From contig JAEYCB010000024.1 in NCBI GenBank assembly GCA_023404345.1, positions 1-64,000 on the forward strand: DNA of 64,000 nt. The letters run 5' to 3'. Under the pieces are notes generated by a model. It did not search any database. It saw only the letters and a list, made by a program, of their open reading frames with translations, and was not told where the DNA came from. Origin of the DNA: Bacillota bacterium. GTDB lineage: Bacteria; Bacillota; Clostridia; Christensenellales; Aristaeellaceae. The position numbers and the translations under genes are program-made. Below are positions 35,401-43,168 of this stretch, piece by piece (the first letter of the stretch is position 1; the number at the start of each line of letters is the position of its first letter).

Positions 35401-36633
35401 CCGCTGGGATCGCCAACGTTGTCCCGCCCCCCTTGTGGTTGCGTTGATGACCACATAAGTATCTCCACCGACTTTAGCGGATGCCCAAGGATCATCCGGG
35501 TTGTAACGCACGTCTTCCTGACCGATGGTACTAAAGCTGCTGCCGCCATAGACATACTGGCACACCGCTTCGCTGCCGCTTTCCATACCGACGGTAACAT
35601 GGGTGTCTCCCACGATGACACCCTGATTCTTCCGGCCGGATGCAAGGTTGTCGGAACCGCCCCAGATGTTGGCCACTACGCCGGAGAGTACTTCCACCTG
35701 CGTGTCGCCTAGGATTTTTCCATTGGTGGCATCAGAAGGCTGGCTGGAACCGTTCCACCGTACATAGCTGCCGCCGTATACATTGGCCACTTCATACCAG
35801 CCATTTTCAGAAGTAACGCCGTCCATCTGGATTTTTACGTAGGTGCCGCCGTCATAGGACATGCTGTTTTCATTAAACGTGCCGGTCACATCGCTGTTGT
35901 AACCGCCGCCAATGATGTAGGAATAGTCTCCGCCGTAGATTTCCAGATGGGTGGAAGCGGGGTAGTTGTTGGTCTTGTCCAGTTCTTCATATCCGCCGCC
36001 CAGCCCGCTGCTATCGGGGAACCCGTGCCCGTCCAGACGCCTTAGCGTGCCCAGACAGCCTCCCACGAGAGAGATGCGCGTGGTGCTTTGGAAGTTTTCT
36101 GTGATGACAAGAGGGAATCCCTGTGCGAAATAAAAGTCCCGTGCATCGGTATCAAGAATGATATTATCCAGAACCAATGGTCCGGTAAAGAAACGGGCGT
36201 TTTGATCGTTGGTGTTGAAGCCCGCGTTGGTGAGACGGGTGGAACCCAGTGTGGCACCCAGGTTGCTCAGGGTAACGGGAGCGCCTTCACTGGTCAGCGT
36301 CAGGGTAACGCCCTCTATACCGCTGAAATAATTTCGGCCCACAAATTGAGAGTCGTAGTTGGAAGGCAGGCCCAAGTCCTCGTGAGGGACATAGTCGAAA
36401 GCCAAATCCTGCGTGAAAACGAGCGTCGCAGCCGTCAACCCATCTTGGTCGCGCTGCGTCTGAATATCTGCAATGGCTGCCTTGAAACTTTTAAGGTCAG
36501 TTATGAAAAATGTCGATAGAGGAGTGGATGTTTCTCCGCCTTGGGAGGCAAAGGCTGCCGCTTGTGCACAGAAAGACATGCAAAGAATAATGACAATAGC
36601 AAGAGTTAACATCCCGATTCCCTTTTGCTTCAT
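32472..36633 (-). CDS. Giant sortase-type surface protein, interrupted by one frameshift
   Basis: About 1386 residues if one base is removed at the C6 tract 35427-35432 (G6 on the coding strand). The first frame runs from 36633 to this tract (about 400 residues), and the second goes from there to 32472. A signal peptide (residues 1-30) leads into repetitive GGS-, YGGSY- and INGG-rich beta-solenoid-like sequence to about 640. A Listeria-Bacteroides (InlB B-type) repeat lies near 840 (VTYQYDG to SFSGW), and a Cna-B-like domain lies near 920-1020 (SLTVQKQV to TNHK). The C-terminus has a Thr/Pro stalk, PPETGD (near 1359), a membrane helix and a short tail, a sortase signal. Start ATG 36633 after AAAGG. 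As read, translation would stop early at about residue 450. Whether this is real, phase-variable or an error is open. Confidence 0.82.
35427..35432 (-). repeat. Homopolymer tract (C6 on plus, G6 on coding strand) at the frameshift
   Basis: Six G on the coding strand in ACAAGGGGGGCGGG. Five would keep the two halves of the surface protein in one frame (NATTRGRDNVGD). Such tracts can slip, giving phase variation. Confidence 0.7.
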
Positions 36634-36713
36634 ACAAATCATGCCTTTCTGCAATTATACATCAGATAAATAGACAAATAAGCATATTAATGTAAATATA
36701 ACATTCGATATAT

Positions 36714-36742
36714 ATTATACATGGAAAAACTTTTCATATCAA
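36714..36742 (-). promoter_or_regulatory. Promoter of the surface-protein gene
   Basis: On the minus strand TTGATA (36742-36737), 17 bp, TATAAT (36719-36714), with an AT-rich leader of about 75 nt. Confidence 0.75.
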
Positions 36743-36782
36743 GGGAAGGCGAAAAGAATTGAACTTTTTTTGAGCTCACCCC

Positions 36783-36811
36783 TTGACATGCTATCTAAAC
36801 CCTGCTATCAT
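36783..36811 (+). promoter_or_regulatory. Promoter of the aspS-gatC-gatA-gatB operon
   Basis: TTGACA at 36783-36788, 17 bp, TATCAT at 36806-36811, leading into the T-box. Confidence 0.88.
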
Positions 36812-36817
36812 TCCGCA

Positions 36818-37093
36818 CATGGTGATGACGGGAAGAGTAACTTGCCCGCAAGGCCTTCGCAGAGAGCCGCCGGGGCTGAAAAGGCGGCAGGGCCGGGAAA
36901 GTGAAGAACATCCCTGAGCATCCGTCCAAAAGGATCGAAGGGTCCGAGTAGGCGCGGACGGGCGCGCCCGGTACAGCGCGGGGGGATCAATGGCGTTCCC
37001 TGCTGAAAGTGGGACAATTCTGTCCAACGCGGGTGGTACCGCGGAAGGCTTTGGCCTTTCGCCCCGGAAATGCCGGGGCGGGGGGCTTTTTTT
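36818..37093 (+). promoter_or_regulatory. T-box riboswitch, likely sensing tRNA-Asn
   Basis: About 275 nt of leader. The T-box core GGGTGGTACCGCGG lies at 37031-37044 and the antiterminator region precedes a terminator (CGCCCCGG 37060-37067 with CCGGGGCG 37073-37080, then seven T at 37087-37093). Stem I starts near 36830. In GTGAAGAACATCCCTGAG (36901-36918) the AAC at 36907-36909 is in the place of the specifier codon, which would select tRNA-Asn. Uncharged tRNA-Asn would favour antitermination. The codon assignment is by eye. Confidence 0.88.
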
Positions 37094-37123
37094 ATACCCG
37101 GCGATAAGGGAGGTTGCAGCTTC

Positions 37124-39205
37124 ATGGAAAGAACGCATTACTGCGGAACCTTGCGCCGCGTGCACATCGGCCGGCAGGCCACGGTGTGCGGCTGGGTGCT
37201 CACCTGCCGCGACATGGGCGGCATCATCTTCGTGGATGTGCGCGACCGCGAGGGCGTGGTGCAGACGGTGTTTGACCAGGCCGTGGCAGACCCCGCCAGT
37301 TTCGCGCTGGCCGAACGCCTCAAAAACCAGAGCGTGGTCAAGATTACCGGCGAGGTGCGCCTGCGCGACGAGAGCACCTATAACCCCGCTTTGCCCACCG
37401 GCGAGGTGGAGCTGGCCGTCAGCCACATGGAGGTGCTCTCCACGGCGGATACGCTGCCCTTTTCCCTCACCGACGAGGAGCCGGTGCGCGAAGAGATTCG
37501 GCTCAAATACCGCTATCTGGATCTGCGCCGCCCGCGGATGTATCGGAATCTACTCTTTCGCCATACGCTGCTGAGCGAGGTGCAGCGGATCTTGAACGAT
37601 CAGGGATTTTTGCAGGTGGAGACGCCCATCCTGTGCAAATCCACGCCGGAGGGCGCGCGGGACTATCTGGTGCCCAGCCGCGTGCATCCCGGCACGTTCT
37701 ACGCCCTGCCCCAGAGCCCGCAGATCTATAAACAGCTTTTGATGGTGTCTGGCATCGACAAATACTATCAGGTGGCCCGCTGCTTTCGCGATGAGGACCT
37801 GCGCGCCGACCGCCAACCCGAGTTTACCCAGGTGGATATGGAGCGCAGCTTCGTGGACCAGGAGGATATGCTCGCGTTTCTTACGGACCTGTTCACCCGG
37901 TTGTTTGAACGGGTGATGGGCCGTCCTGTGCCGCATCCCTTCCGGCGGCTCACCTGGCAGGAGGCCATGGATCGCTATGGCAGCGACAAGCCGGACCTGC
38001 GCTTCGATTTGCCCATCGTAGACGTAAGCGACATCGCGGGCCGCGCGTCGTTCTCCGTTTTTACGGAGGCGCTGAATGACGGCGGCGTGGTGCGCGCAAT
38101 CAACGTTAGGGGCGCCGGCGCGACCTTTACCCGTTCCATCATCGATCTGCTCACCCGCGAGGCTGTCCGGCTCGGCGCCAAGGGCATGGCCTGGATTCTC
38201 TACCGTGAGAACGGGGAGATCAATTCCATTCTGCCCAAGTATTTTGATCCGGCGGTGTGGCGGGAGCTGGAGGAGCGTATGGACGCGCAGCCCGGCGATT
38301 TCATCCTCTTCTGTGCGGATGCGCTGGAGGTGGCGCGGCGGGTGCTGGGTGGCTTGCGCCTCAAATGCGCGGATCTGCTGGGGCTGACCGGCCCCGGAGA
38401 TTTCCAGTTTGCACTGGTGACGGATTTCCCCATGTTTGAATACAAAAAGGACGAAAAACGCTTCGCCGCCATGCACCATCCCTTCACCATGCCGTTTCTG
38501 GAGGATGTGGATCTGATGCAGGACGACAAGACCAAACCACAGGTGCGGTCGCAGGCCTACGATGTGGTTCTCAACGGCGTGGAGCTGGGCAGCGGCAGCG
38601 TGCGCATCCATCGCGCGGATATCCAGCAAAAGGTATTCCGCGCTCTGGGCTTTGACAAGGAGGAGGCGAGGGAGCGCTTCGGGTTTTTACTGGACGCTTT
38701 CCGCTTTGGCACGCCGCCGCATGCGGGGTTTGCCTTTGGCGTGGACCGGCTGTGCATGCTGCTGCTGGGTGCACCTTCGCTGCGCGAGGTCATCGCCTTC
38801 CCCAAGACCAAGGACGCACGCTGCCCGCTCACCGGCGCGCCGGACTACGTGGACGCCTCGCAGCTGGAGGCGCTCAAGCTGGGCGTGTCCGTGGCCGAGA
38901 CAGGCAGAGAGGAACACGTCCGCACCCTTCGGCGCGAGGCGGTGGAGAATGCGGCCCTTCTGTCCATGCTCACCCTCTCGCCCGGAGAGGAGGAGCGCAT
39001 GAGCCAGGAATTTGCCGCTATCGTGGACTTTGCGGGAGAGTTGGCCGGGTTGCAGCGCGAGGCACCCCCTCAGCCGCGCGCCGTGCCCGAAACGCAGTCC
39101 CTGCGACCCGACGAGCCGGGCGAAAGCCTGCCCATCGAAGCGGTGCTCATGAACGCATCCACCGTAGCGGGCCGCCTGATCACCGTACCCAGGACCTTTG
39201 ACTGA
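37124..39205 (+). CDS. aspS: Aspartate-tRNA ligase fused to GatC
   Basis: 693 residues. Residues 1-105 form the anticodon-binding OB fold. The class II core follows (motif 2 FRDEDLRADRQPEFTQVD near 225, motif 3 GFAFGVDRL near 535), with the GAD insert between. Normal AspRS ends near residue 595 after the AFPKT block. Here about 95 more residues follow (HVRTLRREAVENAALLSML, then LSPGEEERM, IVDFAGEL, a VP-rich linker, and GRLITVPRTFD). This is the GatC pattern: a helical start, EE-rich helix, and the terminal F-x-VP-K/R. No separate gatC gene is found. GatC joins GatA and GatB in the amidotransferase that turns Asp-tRNA(Asn) into Asn-tRNA(Asn). Start ATG 37124 has SD GGGAGG. The fusion reading is strong but by eye. 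Confidence 0.92.
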   Translation: MERTHYCGTLRRVHIGRQATVCGWVLTCRDMGGIIFVDVRDREGVVQTVFDQAVADPASFALAERLKNQSVVKITGEVRLRDESTYNPALPTGEVELAVSHMEVLSTADTLPFSLTDEEPVREEIRLKYRYLDLRRPRMYRNLLFRHTLLSEVQRILNDQGFLQVETPILCKSTPEGARDYLVPSRVHPGTFYALPQSPQIYKQLLMVSGIDKYYQVARCFRDEDLRADRQPEFTQVDMERSFVDQEDMLAFLTDLFTRLFERVMGRPVPHPFRRLTWQEAMDRYGSDKPDLRFDLPIVDVSDIAGRASFSVFTEALNDGGVVRAINVRGAGATFTRSIIDLLTREAVRLGAKGMAWILYRENGEINSILPKYFDPAVWRELEERMDAQPGDFILFCADALEVARRVLGGLRLKCADLLGLTGPGDFQFALVTDFPMFEYKKDEKRFAAMHHPFTMPFLEDVDLMQDDKTKPQVRSQAYDVVLNGVELGSGSVRIHRADIQQKVFRALGFDKEEARERFGFLLDAFRFGTPPHAGFAFGVDRLCMLLLGAPSLREVIAFPKTKDARCPLTGAPDYVDASQLEALKLGVSVAETGREEHVRTLRREAVENAALLSMLTLSPGEEERMSQEFAAIVDFAGELAGLQREAPPQPRAVPETQSLRPDEPGESLPIEAVLMNASTVAGRLITVPRTFD

Positions 39206-39224
39206 AAGGGAGGCGCATTGTCCT

Positions 39225-40724
39225 ATGAAGCCCATACCGGCGCTTTGCCAAAAGACCGTGACGGAGCTGTGCGCCCTGCTGGACGGCGGGCAGATCACCT
39301 CCGTGGAAATCGTTCAGGCGTACCTTCGCGCGATTGACGCGCGTGACGGCGAGGTGCACGCCTATCTGGAAACCTACCCCGACGACGCCCTGCGCGAGGC
39401 CGCGGAGGCCGACGCGCGGCGCGCGCAGGGACAAAAGCGGTCGCCGCTGGACGGCGTGCCCATCGCTGTGAAGGACAATCTGGTCATGCGCGGGCGCGTG
39501 TGCTCCTGCGCCAGCCGCATGCTGGCATCCTTCCGCTCGCCCTATGACGCGACGGTGATTCAAAAGCTGCATGATGCCGGCATGCCCATCCTGGGTCGCC
39601 TCAACATGGACGAGTTCGCCATGGGTGGCAGCACCGAAAACAGCGCCTTCGGCGTTACGCGCAATCCATGGAACCTTGACTGCGTTCCGGGCGGCTCCTC
39701 GGGCGGCTCGGCGGCGGCGGTAGCAGCGGGCATGGCCCCGGCGGCGCTGGGCAGCGACACGGGCGGCAGCATCCGCCAGCCTGCCAGCTTCTGCGGCGTG
39801 GTGGGCGTCAAGCCTGCCTATGGTGCGGTCAGCCGTTACGGGCTGGTGGCCTTCGCCAGCTCGCTGGACCAGGTAGGGCCGCTGTGCAAGACCGCCGCAG
39901 ATGCGGCGCTGGTGCTGGATGTGATCTGCGGGGGAGATCCCCGCGACATGACCAGCGACGCCGCGTTGGCCCGGCCCTGCGCGGGCCGGGAGGTGCGGAA
40001 CCTTTCCGGCCTGACGGTGGGGATGCCGGAGGAATGTTTCGGCAAGGGGCTGGATGCGCAGGTGCGTGCCGCCGTGGAGGCCGCAGCCGAGACGCTGCGC
40101 GGGCTGGGGGCGCAGGTGCGCAAGGTGAGCCTTCCCTCGCTGCCCTACGCGCTCCCCGCGTACTACGTCATCTCCAGCGCGGAGGCGTCCAGCAACCTGG
40201 CCCGCTATGACGGCGTGCGCTACGGCTACCGCGCGCAGGCCTATGCCGACCTGGACGAGCTGTACCGCAGGAGCCGTCAGGAGGGCTTTGGCATGGAGGT
40301 CAAGCGGCGCATCATGCTGGGTACCTTCGCCCTCAGCAGCGGCTATCAGGACCAGTACTACCTCAAGGCGCTCAAGGCGCGCGAACTGCTGCGCCATGAA
40401 GCGGCCGAGGCGCTTGGCGGCTGCGCCGCGCTGCTCTCCCCCGTGGCGCCTACCCCGGCTTACCGTTTGGGTGAAAAGACGGGCGATCCCATGGAAATGT
40501 ATCTGGGCGATATCTATACCGTGCCGGCCAATATCACCGGCTTGCCTGCCGTATCCGTCCCGTGCGGGCGATCGGCGGAGGGGCTGCCGATCGGCATGAG
40601 CCTGATGGGCGCGCGGGACAGCTTGCCGCTTCTGATGGACATTGCCGGGGCGTACGAACGCACGGCGCGGGTGAACGAGGGGGTTCACCCCTATGACGCT
40701 GTGGAAGGAGAGGCGCGGGCATGA
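39225..40724 (+). CDS. gatA: Asp-tRNA(Asn)/Glu-tRNA(Gln) amidotransferase subunit A
   Basis: 499 residues of the amidase-signature family. The catalytic Lys is in VAVKDNL-like IAVKDNL near residue 80, and the two serines are in GGSSGGSAAAVAAG near 155 and GSDTGGSIRQP near 178. It frees ammonia from glutamine for transfer by GatB. Start ATG 39225 follows GGGAGG. It begins 19 bp after the aspS-gatC stop and overlaps gatB by 4 bp. Confidence 0.97.
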   Translation: MKPIPALCQKTVTELCALLDGGQITSVEIVQAYLRAIDARDGEVHAYLETYPDDALREAAEADARRAQGQKRSPLDGVPIAVKDNLVMRGRVCSCASRMLASFRSPYDATVIQKLHDAGMPILGRLNMDEFAMGGSTENSAFGVTRNPWNLDCVPGGSSGGSAAAVAAGMAPAALGSDTGGSIRQPASFCGVVGVKPAYGAVSRYGLVAFASSLDQVGPLCKTAADAALVLDVICGGDPRDMTSDAALARPCAGREVRNLSGLTVGMPEECFGKGLDAQVRAAVEAAAETLRGLGAQVRKVSLPSLPYALPAYYVISSAEASSNLARYDGVRYGYRAQAYADLDELYRRSRQEGFGMEVKRRIMLGTFALSSGYQDQYYLKALKARELLRHEAAEALGGCAALLSPVAPTPAYRLGEKTGDPMEMYLGDIYTVPANITGLPAVSVPCGRSAEGLPIGMSLMGARDSLPLLMDIAGAYERTARVNEGVHPYDAVEGEARA

Positions 40725-42175
40725 GCAAAGCATATGAGATGGTCATCGGCCTGGAAACGCATGTGGAGCTGCGCACGAGGAGCAAGGTGTTCTGCTCCTG
40801 CGAAAACGCGTTCGGCGCGGAGCCCAACACGCATGTGTGTCCTGTATGCATGGGCCTGCCGGGGGCGTTGCCGGTGTTCAATAAGCAGGTATTGCGCTAT
40901 GCGGCCATGGCCGGCATGGCGCTGGGCTGCCATGTGCACCACCGCAGCCGCTTTGACCGCAAGAATTATTTCTATCCCGACCTGCCCAAGGCGTATCAGA
41001 TCAGCCAGTTTTACCGCCCGCTGTGTGAGGGGGGAGCGCTGACCATTCAGACCGCCGCGGGAGAAAAGCGCGTGGGCATCACCCGCATCCATATCGAGGA
41101 GGACGCGGGCAAGCTCCTGCACGATGATAAATCCGGCACGGCTCTGGACATGAACCGCTGCGGCGTGCCGCTGATCGAGATCGTGTCCGAGCCGGACATC
41201 CGCTCCGCCGAGGAGGCCGTTGCCTACCTGCGCAAGCTGCGCGCCATTCTGACCTATACGGGTGTGAGCGACTGCCGCATGAATGAAGGCAGCATGCGCT
41301 GCGACGTGAATTTGAGCGTGCGCAAACCCGGCGAGCCCTTTGGGGTGCGCACCGAAATGAAGAACCTCAACTCCTTCCAGAGCGTGGAGCGCGCCATCGA
41401 AGCCGAGTACCGGCGGCAGGTGGAGGCGCTGGAATCAGGGGAGGGCGTGGTGCAGGAAACCCGCCGGTATGATCAAAAGACCGGCAAGACCACTTCCATG
41501 CGCCGCAAGGAAAACAGCGCCGATTACCGCTACTTTCCCGACCCCGACCTGCCGGAAATCTACCTGAGTGACGCAGAAATGGCCGAGATCCGCGCATCCA
41601 TCCCTGTGCTGCCCGACGAGCGCCGCGTGCGTTATATGCAGCAGTACGGCCTGACTGCCTATGCGGCCGAGCAGCTGACCGCCGAGCGCTGGCTGGCCGA
41701 GTATTTTGAGCAGGCCGCCGGCCTGGCGCAAAGCCCCGTGGCACTGTGCAACCTCATTCTGGGCGAGGTCTTTGCGCAAATCACCCTGCGGGATACCGCG
41801 CATACCGGCGAGCGTGGCCCGGAGGCGCTGCCCATTGCCCCTGAGCATCTGGCGGCGCTCAGCGACATGATCAGCGCGGGCAAGGTCAACAGTTCCACCG
41901 GCAAAAAGATTCTGGCAGCGCTGTTTGATCAGGATCAGGACCCCGTCGCCTATGCGCAGGCACACGACCTGTTCACCCTGACCGATCCCGCTGCGCTGGA
42001 GGCCGCAGCGCGGGAGGCGCTGGAGAAAAACCCCGACATGGTGAAAACCTACCTGTCCGGCAAAACCAGCGTTGAAAAGGCGCTCATGGGCAAGGCCATG
42101 GCGCTCACGCGCGGTAAGGCCGATCCGGAGGCCCTGCAGCAAAAGCTGCTGGAGCTGCTGGCGAAGCAGGGATAA
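40721..42175 (+). CDS. gatB: Asp-tRNA(Asn)/Glu-tRNA(Gln) amidotransferase subunit B
   Basis: 484 residues. Conserved blocks: VIGLETHVEL at the start, CPVCMGLPGALPV near 45, RKNYFYPDLPK near 85 and YRYFPDPDLPEI near 265. The C-terminal YqeY-like tail domain follows (SSTGKKIL... and MGKAMALTRGKADP). It activates and amidates the mischarged Asp-tRNA. Last gene of the T-box operon, with a terminator 6 bp after. Confidence 0.97.
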   Translation: MSKAYEMVIGLETHVELRTRSKVFCSCENAFGAEPNTHVCPVCMGLPGALPVFNKQVLRYAAMAGMALGCHVHHRSRFDRKNYFYPDLPKAYQISQFYRPLCEGGALTIQTAAGEKRVGITRIHIEEDAGKLLHDDKSGTALDMNRCGVPLIEIVSEPDIRSAEEAVAYLRKLRAILTYTGVSDCRMNEGSMRCDVNLSVRKPGEPFGVRTEMKNLNSFQSVERAIEAEYRRQVEALESGEGVVQETRRYDQKTGKTTSMRRKENSADYRYFPDPDLPEIYLSDAEMAEIRASIPVLPDERRVRYMQQYGLTAYAAEQLTAERWLAEYFEQAAGLAQSPVALCNLILGEVFAQITLRDTAHTGERGPEALPIAPEHLAALSDMISAGKVNSSTGKKILAALFDQDQDPVAYAQAHDLFTLTDPAALEAAAREALEKNPDMVKTYLSGKTSVEKALMGKAMALTRGKADPEALQQKLLELLAKQG

Positions 42176-42180
42176 AAACA

Positions 42181-42220
42181 AAAAACAGGTCCTGCGGCAT
42201 TCCGCCGAGGACCTGTTTTT
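42181..42220. terminator. Bidirectional terminator between gatB and the transketolase genes
   Basis: A 13-bp arm AAAAACAGGTCCT (42181-42193) pairs with AGGACCTGTTTTT (42208-42220). A runs and T runs on both sides make it work in both directions. Confidence 0.93.
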
Positions 42221-42235
42221 ATGCTGTAACGTTCG

Positions 42236-43168
42236 TTACGCCCTTCCCAATTCCTGCCGCACACGCCGGGCCACGCCTTCGCCGTCCAGACCGAAGTGCT
42301 TTTCCAGATAGCTCTGGTTGCCCACGATGCTGCAATAGGTATCGTTCAGGCCCAGACGCACCACGCGGGGGCGCGGGCCGGTCAGGCCACAGACATATTC
42401 GCACACCGCGCCGCCAAAGCCGCCTACGATGGTGTGCTCCTCCAGCGTAAAGAGCACGGGCACCCGGCCGCACAGGCCGGACAGATAGGCCTCGTCCAGA
42501 GGCTTTATGGTGGGGAAGCTGGCCACGCCTACATGCAGGCCATCCGCCTCCAGAAGGTGCGCCGCTTCCACGGCGCTGCCCAGAATGCCCCCCGCAGTGA
42601 GAATGTAGGCGTCTGTGCCGGGAAACTGCTCAAGCGCCTGTCCGTACCGGTAGCCCGCGAGCGATCCATCCTCGTGAAAATGCGGCTCGCCGCCGCGGCC
42701 GATGCGCAGGTAAGCCACCCCCGGCTCGCTGAGGAAGGGGCCCATCACGGCTTCCGTCTCCACGCCGTCGGCGGGGGCGTAAACTTTCACGCCCGGCAGG
42801 ATGCGCAGCGCGCTCATGTCCTCCGTGGCATGATGGGTCATGCCCAACGTGCCATAGACAAAGCCCGCACCCACGCACACGATTTTCACGTTCACCTCGT
42901 GATAGGCGCAGCAGTTGCGGATCTGCTCCAGACAGCGCAGCGTGGGAAAGTTGCCGATGGAATAGACCACCACCGTCTTTCCCTCCAGCGCCATGCCGGC
43001 GGCCATGCTCATCATGGCCTGCTCCGAGATGCCGGCGTTGATGAAACGGTCGGGGAATTTCTTCATATAAGGAAACAGCACGCCAAAGCCCAGGTCGCCA
43101 GTGACCAGCACCAGCTCGGGGTGTGCTTCGGCGTAGGCTTCCAGACAGCGGGTGAAGGTATCTCTCAT
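42236..43168 (-). CDS. Transketolase, C-terminal subunit (first pair)
   Basis: 310 residues: the pyrimidine-binding domain and C-terminal domain of a split transketolase. Visible blocks: LVLVTGDLGFG near 20, the catalytic Glu in GISEQAMMSMAAGMA near residue 48, MTHHATEDMSALRILPG near 120, and VLFTLEEHTIVGGFG near 250. It pairs with the upstream N-half for TPP binding. It starts on the stop codon of the N-half gene (ATG 43168, 4-bp overlap). Coexpression with a sugar transferase suggests a role in making an unusual sugar, not the pentose phosphate cycle. Confidence 0.93.
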   Translation of the reverse strand: MRDTFTRCLEAYAEAHPELVLVTGDLGFGVLFPYMKKFPDRFINAGISEQAMMSMAAGMALEGKTVVVYSIGNFPTLRCLEQIRNCCAYHEVNVKIVCVGAGFVYGTLGMTHHATEDMSALRILPGVKVYAPADGVETEAVMGPFLSEPGVAYLRIGRGGEPHFHEDGSLAGYRYGQALEQFPGTDAYILTAGGILGSAVEAAHLLEADGLHVGVASFPTIKPLDEAYLSGLCGRVPVLFTLEEHTIVGGFGGAVCEYVCGLTGPRPRVVRLGLNDTYCSIVGNQSYLEKHFGLDGEGVARRVRQELGRA

